Source: Elusimicrobiota bacterium
GTDB taxonomy: Bacteria; Elusimicrobiota; UBA8919
Reading direction: 5' to 3'
DNA: 64,000 nucleotides
Assembly (NCBI GenBank): GCA_016928195.1
Contig: JAFGLF010000022.1
Location: forward strand, 31,001-95,000
Each line of letters starts with the position of its first letter. The stretch's first letter is position 1. Position numbers and translations under genes: made by a program. Below, one piece after another: positions 1-7,823 of the stretch. Under the pieces are notes generated by a model that was given only the letters and a program-made list of their open reading frames with translations, was not told where the DNA came from and searched no databases.

Positions 1-1
1 A

Positions 2-304
2 AAATTCAAAAAGATACTGGAAAAAGAGCATATAAAAATAATCCCAAGGGAAAAACCCCCGCCTGCAATAAAAGACAGATTTAGCGGTAGAATTGTGTTT
101 GGTGTTTTTGTAGGTATTCCATATAATAAACGCTCGACATTCAGTATTGCACATGAGCCTACAAGGATTGAGTTGTATAAAGAGAGTTTTGAAAGAATTT
201 TTAGTAATGATGAAGAGATGAAATCCCAGATTGTAAAAACGGTGATTCATGAAATTTCCCATTACTTTGGTTTTTCGGAAAAAGAAATAAGAGAAAAAAT
301 ATGA
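2..304 (+). CDS. Zincin-like metallopeptidase, 5' end outside window
   Basis: The reading frame is open from the left edge, so the first codons lie outside the window; the GTG at 95 is internal, not the start. The C-terminal part carries the HExxH zinc motif (HEISH, then YFGFSEKEI), typical of the small minimal zincins of the PF06262 type, which are about 110-130 residues. About 100 residues are visible. The motif predicts a zinc-dependent peptidase, but the substrate of this family is not established. The stop overlaps the next start (ATGA at 301-304), so the two genes are probably translationally coupled. Confidence 0.8.
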   Translation, partial: KFKKILEKEHIKIIPREKPPPAIKDRFSGRIVFGVFVGIPYNKRSTFSIAHEPTRIELYKESFERIFSNDEEMKSQIVKTVIHEISHYFGFSEKEIREKI

Positions 305-849
305 ATAGAATTAATAAAATTGTAAATAGAATAAAATGGAGGGAATCAAAAATGTTTATGCCGACTATTGTAATGGCTATTTTTGCTTGTATTCTTCTTT
401 ATATCGGATATTCCAGGGGTGAAGGTCAGCATATTACCGGTGTCAAATCTGCGCTGGGTATGACTGTTGAGATTCTGCCGCTGTTGATTTTTGCTTTTAT
501 TGTTGCAAGCATGGTTCAGGTTCTTTTGCCGCAGGAATTGCTTTCTAAATGGATAGGTACGGAATCTGGTCCACGTGGAATAATTATAGGAACAGTTGCC
601 GGCGGTTTGGCTCCGGGTGGTCCTTATGTAAGTCTGCCCATTGCTGCCGGGTTATTACGCTCCGGTGCGGGTGTCGGAACAATGGTTGCATTTCTTACAG
701 GATGGTCGCTGTGGGCGATCGCCCGTCTGCCTATGGAGGTGGGGATAATGGGCTGGAGGTTTGCGGTGATACGCCTTGCAAGCACATTTTTTCTACCACC
801 CATTGCCGGTTTAATAGCTCAGGCACTTTTTGGGAATGTCAAGATATGA
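301..849 (+). CDS. Short permease of the DUF318/ArsP-like family
   Basis: A 182-residue membrane protein with about four to five hydrophobic segments. It has the glycine/proline-rich core of PF03773 permeases (VAGGLAPGGPYVSLPI at about 100-115, and GWSLWAI). This is the half-length form of the family; full-length relatives have about 300 residues. The substrate is unknown: some relatives export organoarsenicals, but nothing here points to arsenic. The gene begins inside the stop of the peptidase gene and its own stop overlaps the next ATG, so three genes form a tight operon. The family call is fairly firm, the function is not. Confidence 0.75.
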   Translation: MNRINKIVNRIKWRESKMFMPTIVMAIFACILLYIGYSRGEGQHITGVKSALGMTVEILPLLIFAFIVASMVQVLLPQELLSKWIGTESGPRGIIIGTVAGGLAPGGPYVSLPIAAGLLRSGAGVGTMVAFLTGWSLWAIARLPMEVGIMGWRFAVIRLASTFFLPPIAGLIAQALFGNVKI

Positions 850-1886
850 AATGTCCGAAATGTGGTTATGAAAATAAGGATGATGCTTTATATTGCGGAT
901 TGTGTTATGAGGTTTTGCAAAAAATACAGCCTACCGAAGTATGTCATACCGAACTACAACCAGTCGAAGAAATAAAAGTGGTATCCAAAAAATCCAACAA
1001 GTGGAAAATAGTACTAATATTATCAATTGTTTTAGTTTTTTTGTTGCTTACACAACTGGCTAATATAGTTGAATTTGCCACAACCTATCGCATAAGAAAA
1101 AGGCAAGCCAAACAGCTTGAAGAAATCAGATTATGTGAAAAAGCAAGATTGGAAAAATTTAAACCATATTCAGGCGAGACAGATGCAATAAAAGTCAAGC
1201 CAGTAAGTGACCTTGGCGGTTTAACGCATGATGCATTTGCCAAATTTAGAAAAGGTAAGGTGCAAGAATATTCATTTCTCAATATTTTTCCGGAGAATTA
1301 TGAACCATTCGATACTTCCCATAGTTGTATATACGGAGAAATAGCTCCTATTGTGAATTGGATTGAAGGCGCACAGTTTTATATATGTAATCCGTATCTT
1401 TTAATTATTTTAAGTTGTGCGAATCATGTAACACCGATTGCTTTTTATTGCAAAAATAAAGGAAAAATTAAAGTTAAATATTGTAATAGAAAAATTGAAG
1501 AAACCTATAACGGACAAGAAGCGTTAAACTGGTTTGATATAGTGTATTCTTATGGTAGTTATCCTGGAGTTTTAAGGGTCTGGATGGTAAATGCAAAGGA
1601 TACAGGACTAATGTATGTTTGTATTGATAAAGAAAAAACTGTAAATATTGATTTTGCTTGGAATTCTTCGGCAAACAATATTATAAATTCGGCATATACT
1701 TGTAGAGAATACTTCCATGTAGGTAAATATAACCAAAATAATTTATCGCCTGCAAATACGAATGGCAGAATAAAACTATTAGGAAAAAACAGATATACCT
1801 GTATATATTTTAAATTATGGATGGTAAAACCGGATGATATAAATCAGAAAGAAGATTTTACTTATATCATAAAAATAATTCCCTGA
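846..1886 (+). CDS. Zinc-ribbon membrane-anchored protein of unknown function
   Basis: I chose the ATG at 846 because it overlaps the upstream stop (ATGA) and starts directly with a zinc ribbon (MKCPKCGYENKDDALYCGLC: two CxxC pairs). A frame extending upstream to 549 only shadows the permease gene. After the ribbon comes a linker, one transmembrane helix at about residues 56-76, a short charged coiled segment, and then about 250 residues rich in Tyr, Asn and Cys that I do not recognise. The topology suggests a cytoplasmic zinc ribbon and an external domain. Zinc-ribbon plus one-helix proteins are common envelope proteins of unknown role. It converges on the phosphatase gene 23 bp downstream. 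Confidence 0.6.
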   Translation: MKCPKCGYENKDDALYCGLCYEVLQKIQPTEVCHTELQPVEEIKVVSKKSNKWKIVLILSIVLVFLLLTQLANIVEFATTYRIRKRQAKQLEEIRLCEKARLEKFKPYSGETDAIKVKPVSDLGGLTHDAFAKFRKGKVQEYSFLNIFPENYEPFDTSHSCIYGEIAPIVNWIEGAQFYICNPYLLIILSCANHVTPIAFYCKNKGKIKVKYCNRKIEETYNGQEALNWFDIVYSYGSYPGVLRVWMVNAKDTGLMYVCIDKEKTVNIDFAWNSSANNIINSAYTCREYFHVGKYNQNNLSPANTNGRIKLLGKNRYTCIYFKLWMVKPDDINQKEDFTYIIKIIP

Positions 1887-1909
1887 GATATGGAAATGAA
1901 AGTAACTGT

Positions 1910-2521
1910 TTATTCTTCTGAGTTAGGGATTATCTTTTCGCCGTACCTGCCTGGATTGTAATTAATTTTATAGGATGATTTTGGTGAGCGGAGGATTCTG
2001 AGCCCTTCTATACCTGCATCCTGCGCAGCTTTTATGTCAGTATCGGAATCTCCGTAAAATATTTTTATGTTCAGTTCTCTGATTTTCTCTGATTTTCTTT
2101 CCGTAAAGTAAATATTTTCTTTTTTTATACCGAATGTTTTGTTAAGAAATTTTCTCAAACCATCCCCGCCGCTGTTTCTTCGTGCGGTAATTGCAAAAAT
2201 TTCATTACCTTTTGTTTTATGTTCGTTTAAGATTTTTTCCGTAACTTTTTTAATAACGCTGTTACCTTCATCACTGTTATTGATTGCTACCCACCATTCT
2301 TCGGAGTATTCCGGGGCTCCGCTTTCCAATATCTTAAGAACGGCAGGTGTCGAAAAAAGAAGCGTATCGTCTATATCGAAGCCGACATTTATTGTTTTTT
2401 TTGGTTCGGATATTTTTTTTGGTAAGGAAGCACAAGCAGAAAGGCAAGTAAGAACTAAAAAATAAAAAGTAAAAAGCAAAGGTTTATGGTTGGATTTTTC
2501 AAATATTTTTATTATTTTCAT
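1910..2521 (-). CDS. Class B-type acid phosphatase-like lipoprotein (HAD superfamily)
   Basis: 203 residues with a lipoprotein signal (lipobox LSAC near residue 30). HAD motif I is FDIDDTLLFSTPA at about 48-60, where the two Asp are nucleophile and general acid. Motif II is the Thr of ITARR; motif IV is YGDSDTDI. The wording around motif I resembles AphA and other class B/IIIB phosphatases, which hydrolyse phosphomonoesters such as nucleotides in the periplasm. The substrate cannot be read from sequence. The start lies inside the small ORF at 2499-2606, so it is probably transcribed with the transporter. Its signal region is coded by T-rich degenerate 7-bp units, as in other secreted proteins here. 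Confidence 0.72.
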   Translation of the reverse strand: MKIIKIFEKSNHKPLLFTFYFLVLTCLSACASLPKKISEPKKTINVGFDIDDTLLFSTPAVLKILESGAPEYSEEWWVAINNSDEGNSVIKKVTEKILNEHKTKGNEIFAITARRNSGGDGLRKFLNKTFGIKKENIYFTERKSEKIRELNIKIFYGDSDTDIKAAQDAGIEGLRILRSPKSSYKINYNPGRYGEKIIPNSEE

Positions 2522-2606
2522 TGAGGATTTTTATGAAGCAGAAAAGCAAAATAAACAGGATTGCTGCCCATGATATTATCATAAAAATATAACCAGATAA
2601 TTCCAT
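2499..2606 (-). CDS. MetS-like small subunit of NSS transporter
   Basis: A 35-residue ORF beginning MELSGYIFMIISWAAILFIL: a short N-terminus, one transmembrane helix and a polar tail. It starts 31 bp after the transporter stop with a good ribosome site (GGAG, about 9 bp before ATG), and overlaps the phosphatase start by 23 bp. Known NSS transporters such as the MetP type have tiny one-helix partner subunits of about 30-40 residues encoded directly downstream, and size, topology and position all fit. I infer an accessory subunit of the adjacent symporter; similarity to MetS is by architecture rather than a diagnostic motif. Confidence 0.65.
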   Translation of the reverse strand: MELSGYIFMIISWAAILFILLFCFIKILNENNKNI

Positions 2607-2637
2607 ATAATTAGTCTCCAACTATCCCGTACATAAT

Positions 2638-4173
2638 TTATGTGCGGGACTTCCTTTTTCTCCAGGCAATTTTAACCAATACTGCCAGAATAAAAAATAA
2701 TGCCAAAAGTCCCAGCCTTGTCGCTAATATGTATGTTTTGTTTGCTTCCGGTACATTCTGCATTATTATGACAGGCCAGCCATCCTTGATGAACCAGCCA
2801 ATAAGTATTGCGATTAGAAATGTTGGTGTGATATATTTGATTATAAATTTATAAAATCCGGGTATTTCCATCTGTGCTCCTTTATGAACCTCGTCCCATG
2901 CTTTGTCGATTCCGAATACCCATGAGAATAGAACTGCTTCTATCGTTCCAAATAAAACAAGTGCAAATGTCCCGCCCCAGAAGTCCAATTCGTCGACTAC
3001 CCCGTTTGCAAGAAAGAATATAGCGGGCTGTGTTAAAACGAAACTTACGATACCGGTTATTGTTACTGATTTTTTTCTGGGCATATTAAACTCGTCTTCT
3101 AAAAATGCAATCGGTGTCTGCAGGAGCGATATTGAAGAGGTTACACCTGCGAGAAACAAGAGTAAAAACCATACAAAAGCAAATATTGTTGCCATAGGTA
3201 CTTTGCTTAATATAACAGGCATTGTAATGAAGCCCAGACTGAAAGTACCGCTTGTTGCTATTTTTACGATTTCATCTGGACCGAAAAAGGCAAATGCAGC
3301 AGGTATAATAAGGCTTCCGCCCAGAATAATTTCTGCAAACTCATTCGTAGCGGATGCCGTTAGCCCTGAAAGGACCACATCATCCTCCTCTTTTAAGTAG
3401 CTTGCATATGTTAGAATAACACCTATCCCGACGCTTAGGGTAAAGAATACCTGGCCTGCAGCAGCCAGCCATACTCTAGGATTTTTTAGAGCCGCAAAAT
3501 CAGGATTCCATAAAAACCCAAGACCGTTTGTTATTGACCATGCAGGTTTTGCCGGGTCAGGAGTACCCAGTGTTAAGACTCTTATTACCAGTATAATACC
3601 GAGAATTAGTAACAACGGCATTGCAAACTTTGCTACTTTTTCTATTCCGCTCTTTACGCCAAGATAAATAATTATGAAGTTAATTATAAATGTAATAATG
3701 AAAAATATGTATGCAGGGGAAAGAACGGAATTTACTGAAAGATAGTCACTAAAAAATTTTCCTATTTCTCCCGCCGCGATGGCTTGTGAATATTTGGAGG
3801 TTAGTGATAATATTGTAAATCCTAAGAGCCAGGATTCAATATAAGTATAATATATAAAGATAACCAGGGGTCCAAATATTCCGATCACACCGAAATATTT
3901 TATAAACCTGTTTTTTTGTGTCATTGTGTGGAATATTCCCGGTGCCGTACCATGGCCGAACCCGCCTCCGTAACGGCCTGCTGTCCATTCAATCCACATT
4001 AAAGGAATACCAACAATCATTAGTGCTATAAAATAGGGAATCATAAAAGCACCTCCGCCGTTTTGTGCGGCCTGTACTGGGAACCTTAAAAAGTTTCCCA
4101 GCCCTACAGCGCTGCCTGCTACAGCAAGGATGATTCCTATTTTTGAACCCCATGATTGTCTTCTGGTCGTCAT
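2638..4173 (-). CDS. Sodium-dependent symporter, NSS/SNF family
   Basis: 511 residues with about 11-12 membrane helices. The first helix has the family signature (AVGLGNFLRFPVQAAQNGGG at about 20-40), which in LeuT-fold symporters forms the sodium and substrate sites. Helix 6 and 8 regions with unwound Gly/Ser stretches are also present. The protein should import an amino acid or related amine using sodium; the substrate is not predictable. Two genes follow on the same strand: a one-helix small subunit and a phosphatase lipoprotein. The promoter places the transcript start only a few bases before the ATG and no Shine-Dalgarno is visible. Confidence 0.9.
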   Translation of the reverse strand: MTTRRQSWGSKIGIILAVAGSAVGLGNFLRFPVQAAQNGGGAFMIPYFIALMIVGIPLMWIEWTAGRYGGGFGHGTAPGIFHTMTQKNRFIKYFGVIGIFGPLVIFIYYTYIESWLLGFTILSLTSKYSQAIAAGEIGKFFSDYLSVNSVLSPAYIFFIITFIINFIIIYLGVKSGIEKVAKFAMPLLLILGIILVIRVLTLGTPDPAKPAWSITNGLGFLWNPDFAALKNPRVWLAAAGQVFFTLSVGIGVILTYASYLKEEDDVVLSGLTASATNEFAEIILGGSLIIPAAFAFFGPDEIVKIATSGTFSLGFITMPVILSKVPMATIFAFVWFLLLFLAGVTSSISLLQTPIAFLEDEFNMPRKKSVTITGIVSFVLTQPAIFFLANGVVDELDFWGGTFALVLFGTIEAVLFSWVFGIDKAWDEVHKGAQMEIPGFYKFIIKYITPTFLIAILIGWFIKDGWPVIIMQNVPEANKTYILATRLGLLALFFILAVLVKIAWRKRKSRT

Positions 4174-4184
4174 AATCAGACATT

Positions 4185-4212
4185 AGTATACAAAAAAAAG
4201 TAGAGATGTCAA
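4185..4212 (-). promoter_or_regulatory. Sigma70-type promoter of the NSS symporter
   Basis: On the minus strand TTGACA (4212-4207) and TATACT (4190-4185) are 16 bp apart. The expected start is near 4178, only about 5 nt before the ATG at 4173, and there is no ribosome site. The -35 directly follows CGGGG of a short inverted repeat. Confidence 0.7.
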
Positions 4213-4301
4213 CCCCGAAGAATTTCATTTACGGGGTGTCAACCCTGCCTGTACCTAGTATGGTGCATGGTCAGTATATATTCCTGTGAGATTCTTCGGG
4301 G
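4213..4301. repeat. Inverted repeat between divergent genes
   Basis: CCCCGAAGAAT (4213-4223) is exactly complementary to ATTCTTCGGGG (4291-4301). Inside lie a second small stem (CCCCG with CGGGG at 4213-4236) and a direct repeat TGTCAACCC at 4207 and 4237. It fills the gap between the divergent symporter and PilZ genes. Confidence 0.6.
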
Positions 4302-4339
4302 GCAATCAGATATAATTTGATTTACAATATCGAATTAAC

Positions 4340-4368
4340 TTGCTTTTATTAAGGAAAAGATATATAAT
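4340..4368 (+). promoter_or_regulatory. Promoter for a leaderless PilZ transcript
   Basis: TTGCTT (4340-4345), a 17-bp spacer, then TATAAT (4363-4368). The predicted start falls on or next to the A of the ATG at 4375, so the mRNA should be leaderless. Confidence 0.7.
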
Positions 4369-4374
4369 TATAAC

Positions 4375-4752
4375 ATGTTTCAGGGTGAAGAGAAAAGAAA
4401 ATATATAAGAGTTATGCTGGATCTCCCGTGTAGATTTTCGTCTGTCGATTGTCCTTCCGGAGAAACGGAGGGCAAGATTATTGATTTGTCTTTGGGTGCA
4501 TTTGCTATTGAAACGTCAAGCGAGTTAACGATAGGTGAAAACCTTAAGTTTAATATGTCACTTCCCGGTGTCCAGGAATTTGAGTTTTCAGGTCAGGTCT
4601 TGAGGGAAGTCGGTGAACGGAAATACGCATTGAGGCTATCCAGGATTAGTCTCAGTAATAGAGCTAAACTCGGTAATTTCATATTGACGCGTCTTGAAGA
4701 GCATAATTATGTAATAAAAAAATTTCTAAAACGTAAAGACGCGGAAAACTAA
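4375..4752 (+). CDS. PilZ-domain protein
   Basis: 125 residues, nearly all one PilZ domain. The N-terminal arginine motif (RKYIRV, about residues 7-12) and the DLSLGAF box (the D/NxSxxG motif, about 41-47) are the residues that bind cyclic di-GMP in known PilZ proteins. It is a free-standing receptor with no output domain, so it probably acts by binding a partner such as a motility or polysaccharide enzyme; the partner is not evident nearby. The -10 box ends six bases before the ATG, so initiation is probably leaderless. Confidence 0.85.
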   Translation: MFQGEEKRKYIRVMLDLPCRFSSVDCPSGETEGKIIDLSLGAFAIETSSELTIGENLKFNMSLPGVQEFEFSGQVLREVGERKYALRLSRISLSNRAKLGNFILTRLEEHNYVIKKFLKRKDAEN

Positions 4753-4755
4753 CAT

Positions 4756-4836
4756 AAAACCAGATAGTAGATAGCAGATGACAGTAGTGTCTTTGCTTAA
4801 ATCTTCAATCTTAGATCTTAAATCTTACATCTGAAT
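4756..4836. repeat. Imperfect palindrome of degenerate 7-bp units
   Basis: The left part reads as 7-mers of the type CAGATAG, TAGATAG, CAGATGA. The right part reads AAATCTT, CAATCTT, AGATCTT, AAATCTT, ACATCTG. The arms are roughly complementary. It fills the gap before cinA. Confidence 0.6.
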
Positions 4837-4840
4837 CCGT

Positions 4841-6091
4841 ATGCATACTGAGATTATCTGTATTGGCTCAGAACTTCTTATTGGTTTTGTAAATAAAAAC
4901 AGTGCATATATTTCTGAAAAACTTGGAACTATAGGTTTAAAAGTTAGCCGTGAGATAAGTGTAGGCGACGATTTTGAAGAATTAAAAGATGTATTTGAAG
5001 AGGCTATAAAACGTTCCAATATAGTCATTGCCACGGGCGGATTAGGACCCACCTTTGACGACATAACCCGCGAAGTTATTTCTGAAGTAACGAATAAAAA
5101 ACTTATTTTTAATAAAAGTGTAATGAAATCGATTTCGGTACATTTTGTCCGCCGGCATTACCGTGGAAAAATACCGAAATCAAACGATAAACAGGCATAT
5201 GTCCTCGAGGGTGCGGAGATTTTACAAAATAGTATAGGCACAGCTCCGGGTCAGATACTGGAATCAAACGGTAAAATTATTGTTCTATTGCCTGGTCCTC
5301 CAGGAGAACTCAAACCGATGTTTGAAGCATCGGTTCTCCCTTATCTCAAAGAACGTTTTGAAAGAGGAATATTACGAACAAAGATTCTTCATACAACCGG
5401 TCTTCCCGAATCGTTTGTTAATGATAAAATTAAAAAAATAGTTGATATTGAACGTGAACTTGAAGGCGGGGAAATATCATTTACTATTCTATCGTCACCC
5501 GAGGGAGTCGATATAAAAATAATGGCTTCCGGCAGAGATGAGATGCTAATAGATAAAACGATTAAAAATTTAAAAGAGGAGTTTTACGGAATACTTGGTC
5601 AAGGAATTTACGGCGAAGATAATCAAACACTTGAAAGTGTGGTAGGTGAAATCTTTATAAGAAAGAGAAAAACTCTCGCGATTGCCGAAAGCTGTACCGG
5701 AGGATTGGTTGCGAATAGAATTACAAATGTACCCGGCAGTTCTTTATATTTTAAGGAAGCGGTTGTAACTTATTCCGATATAAGTAAAAAACGTATTTTA
5801 GGTATTGAGGAACAAACCCTTAATAAATATGGTGCTGTTTCAAAAGAAGTGGCATATGAGATGGCGGAAGGAATTAAAAAAAATGCCGGAACAAATTTCG
5901 GGCTTTCTATTACGGGAATTGCTGGTCCGAAGCCATCGTCGACAGGTAAGCCGGTAGGACTCGTTTATATTGGATTAGCTTCCGATAAGGATATAATTGT
6001 TAATCAGTTTAATTTTACTGGTACAAGAAAGGACATAAAAACCAGAATTTCAAATGCATCGCTTGACATTCTGAGAAAAAGTTTAATATAA
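4841..6091 (+). CDS. cinA: CinA: competence/damage-inducible protein, NMN amidohydrolase
   Basis: 416 residues, the usual length. The N-terminal half is the molybdopterin-binding-like (MoCF) domain with GGLGPTFDD at about 66-74 and LPGPPGE at about 150. The C-terminal half is the CinA amidase domain with AESCTGG at about 284 and SITGIAGP near 367. The C-terminal domain deamidates nicotinamide mononucleotide in pyridine nucleotide salvage, and some N-terminal domains have ADP-ribose pyrophosphatase activity. The ATG at 4841 follows a repeat and no clear Shine-Dalgarno is seen. It is followed by thpR, a common neighbour. Confidence 0.93.
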   Translation: MHTEIICIGSELLIGFVNKNSAYISEKLGTIGLKVSREISVGDDFEELKDVFEEAIKRSNIVIATGGLGPTFDDITREVISEVTNKKLIFNKSVMKSISVHFVRRHYRGKIPKSNDKQAYVLEGAEILQNSIGTAPGQILESNGKIIVLLPGPPGELKPMFEASVLPYLKERFERGILRTKILHTTGLPESFVNDKIKKIVDIERELEGGEISFTILSSPEGVDIKIMASGRDEMLIDKTIKNLKEEFYGILGQGIYGEDNQTLESVVGEIFIRKRKTLAIAESCTGGLVANRITNVPGSSLYFKEAVVTYSDISKKRILGIEEQTLNKYGAVSKEVAYEMAEGIKKNAGTNFGLSITGIAGPKPSSTGKPVGLVYIGLASDKDIIVNQFNFTGTRKDIKTRISNASLDILRKSLI

Positions 6092-6133
6092 TTAATAAAA
6101 TTCTTATTATTGATTACAATGATTATTGAGAGA

Positions 6134-6183
6134 GATTACAGTGATTTTAATCACCGGAATCGCTTTTTTAAATCACTGTAATC
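6134..6183. repeat. 14-bp perfect inverted repeat
   Basis: GATTACAGTGATTT (6134-6147) pairs perfectly with AAATCACTGTAATC (6170-6183). The 22-nt loop contains its own smaller complement. It sits between cinA and thpR and could form an RNA hairpin, but no T tract follows. Confidence 0.75.
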
Positions 6184-6196
6184 AGACAAATACATA

Positions 6197-6748
6197 ATGA
6201 GGCTGTTTATTGCCGTTAATATTAATGACGAAAATAAAAATAAAATCGTACAAATTCAAACAGGATTGAAAAACGATATTACAGATATAAAATGGGTTGA
6301 AAAGGAAAATTTACATCTGACATTGAAGTTTTTGGGTGAAGTTGCAGATGGCCGGCTGGATGCACTTAAAAAAAGAATAAAAGAAACCGGTTCTTTAACA
6401 AAAGATTTTGAAATAGATTTTTGTAATTTAGGTGTTTTTCCAAAAGAGACTTTTTCCAGGATTCTATGGATTGGTATAGATAAAGGACAGGATGGATTAA
6501 AGAGTCTTGCCCAGAAGCTTGAAGATTCTTTAGAAGCAGCTGGTTTTAAAAAAGAAAAGAGACCGTTTTCTGCACATTTGACTATTGGAAGGTTCAAAAA
6601 GCCTAAACCTTGTAAAATTTCCGGTCTTCCGTACAAGGAAGAGAAGTTTTCTGAAACTGTTGAAAAGATTTCCTTGGTTAAAAGTACTCTTACATCCAAA
6701 GGACCTATTTACGAAGTTATTGAGGGGTTTAAATTAGAAGGAAGATAA
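6197..6748 (+). CDS. thpR: RNA 2',3'-cyclic phosphodiesterase ThpR
   Basis: 183 residues, normal for the bacterial LigT/ThpR branch of the 2H phosphoesterases. Both catalytic HxT/S motifs are present: HLTLKFLGE at about 39 and HLTIGRF at about 127. These enzymes open 2',3'-cyclic phosphate ends of RNA. The N-terminus MRLFIAVNI is typical. It lies between cinA and the deacetylase-like gene, with only 3 bp to the next start. Confidence 0.9.
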   Translation: MRLFIAVNINDENKNKIVQIQTGLKNDITDIKWVEKENLHLTLKFLGEVADGRLDALKKRIKETGSLTKDFEIDFCNLGVFPKETFSRILWIGIDKGQDGLKSLAQKLEDSLEAAGFKKEKRPFSAHLTIGRFKKPKPCKISGLPYKEEKFSETVEKISLVKSTLTSKGPIYEVIEGFKLEGR

Positions 6749-6751
6749 AGA

Positions 6752-7444
6752 GTGTATAAAGCAAATAAAATAATTACAATACTTACTGTTTGTCATTTGT
6801 CATTTGTCATTTGTCATTTATTGCCTACTGCCTGCCTTTATGCTGAATATAAAGGTGAAGTATCTCTTACATTCCATGACGGCCCTAAACCACAGGCAAC
6901 TTCGAAATTGTTAAAGATTCTTAAAGATGCTGATGTAAAAGCTACGTTTTTTGTTGTTGGAAAGATGGTGGATAAATATCCCGAATTACTAAAAGCGATA
7001 TATGAAGACGGACATGAAATAGCAGGGCATACTTATAACCATAAAAATCTTACCAAGCTTTCTACAACTGAACTTATATCCGAACTTTCGAGAACCAGAT
7101 TGCTTATAAAAGAGGTTATAGGTGTTAATACATACCTTTATACACCTCCCGGAGGACAATATAACGAAAAGGTTATAAAAACGGCAAATTCATGCGGATA
7201 TAAAATGGCATTATGGTCGGTTTTTCCAGAGGATCATAGGAATCCATCCCCGATAATTTATGAAAAGGTTATTACTAATTCAAAGGATGGTAGTGTTGTT
7301 CTGCTTCATAATGGTCCCATGGATACCGTAGATGCATTGCCGAAAATTATAGAAAAGTTAAAAGCAAGGGGTTTTAAATTTGTAACCCTTTCTGAACTAC
7401 TTTCCAGAAATAAAGGAAAACACATTGTCTATCCTCGCAATTGA
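6752..7444 (+). CDS. Secreted polysaccharide deacetylase-like (NodB) protein
   Basis: 230 residues: a signal peptide, then one NodB domain. Motif 1 reads TFHDGP at about 40-45 where the family has TFDDGP, so the usual catalytic-base Asp is His42. The metal-binding Asp (43) and the HTYNH motif (about 93-97) are intact. Motif 3 reads YTPPGG instead of RxPxG; LLH near 188 is kept. Classical members remove N-acetyl groups from peptidoglycan or chitin-like sugars. This one should bind metal, but may be altered or inactive. Start is GTG at 6752. The signal peptide core is coded by four perfect TTTGTCA repeats, so a change in repeat number would shift the frame. It overlaps ruvX. Confidence 0.78.
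   Translation: MYKANKIITILTVCHLSFVICHLLPTACLYAEYKGEVSLTFHDGPKPQATSKLLKILKDADVKATFFVVGKMVDKYPELLKAIYEDGHEIAGHTYNHKNLTKLSTTELISELSRTRLLIKEVIGVNTYLYTPPGGQYNEKVIKTANSCGYKMALWSVFPEDHRNPSPIIYEKVITNSKDGSVVLLHNGPMDTVDALPKIIEKLKARGFKFVTLSELLSRNKGKHIVYPRN
6789..6816 (+). repeat. 4 x 7-bp perfect tandem repeat in a signal peptide
   Basis: TTTGTCA is repeated four times without error inside the signal-peptide codons of the deacetylase-like gene, followed by degenerate units ending TTGCCTACTGCCTGCC. Seven is not a multiple of three, so gain or loss of a unit would switch the frame. Confidence 0.92.
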
Positions 7445-7823
7445 TTACGGAAAAAAACGAATAGGTCTTGCAGTTTGTTCGACGAGCATACCTACTCCGC
7501 TTAAACCCATCTTAACTGAAAGTACGGATGAAATCCTGTTAAAGATCTCAGAAATAATAAACGAATATTCGGTTTCCGAAGTGGTGATTGGTCTTCCGCT
7601 TAATATGAATGATACTGAGGGAGAAATGGCAACCGAAGTAAGAAAATTTGCATCTAAAATAGAGAAGAAGTTTGGTTTAAAGATCGTTTTTGCCGATGAA
7701 CGTCTTACATCAAAAGAAGCAGAAAAAAAATTAGCAGAAACGGAAAAGAGCTGGCGTAAAAGAAAAGGAAAAATAGACAGCGCCGCTGCTTGTCTTATAT
7801 TAAAAAGTTATCTGGAAAGATGA
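7425..7823 (+). CDS. ruvX: RuvX/YqgF-type putative Holliday junction resolvase
   Basis: 132 residues, close to the usual length. The RNase H-like core shows DYGKKRIGLA (first acidic residue, about 6-15), GLPLNM near 63 and DERLTSKEA near 90. Relatives process the 5' end of pre-16S rRNA and may resolve branched DNA. The start appears to be TTG at 7425, inside the end of the deacetylase gene, preceded by AAAGGA. The stop overlaps the mltG start (ATGA). The ruvX-mltG pair is a familiar order. Confidence 0.88.
   Translation: MSILAIDYGKKRIGLAVCSTSIPTPLKPILTESTDEILLKISEIINEYSVSEVVIGLPLNMNDTEGEMATEVRKFASKIEKKFGLKIVFADERLTSKEAEKKLAETEKSWRKRKGKIDSAAACLILKSYLER

Noticed and set aside
549..845. N-terminal extension of the zinc-ribbon protein
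   Set aside because: It only shadows the permease gene in another frame; ATG 846 with ATGA overlap is a better start.
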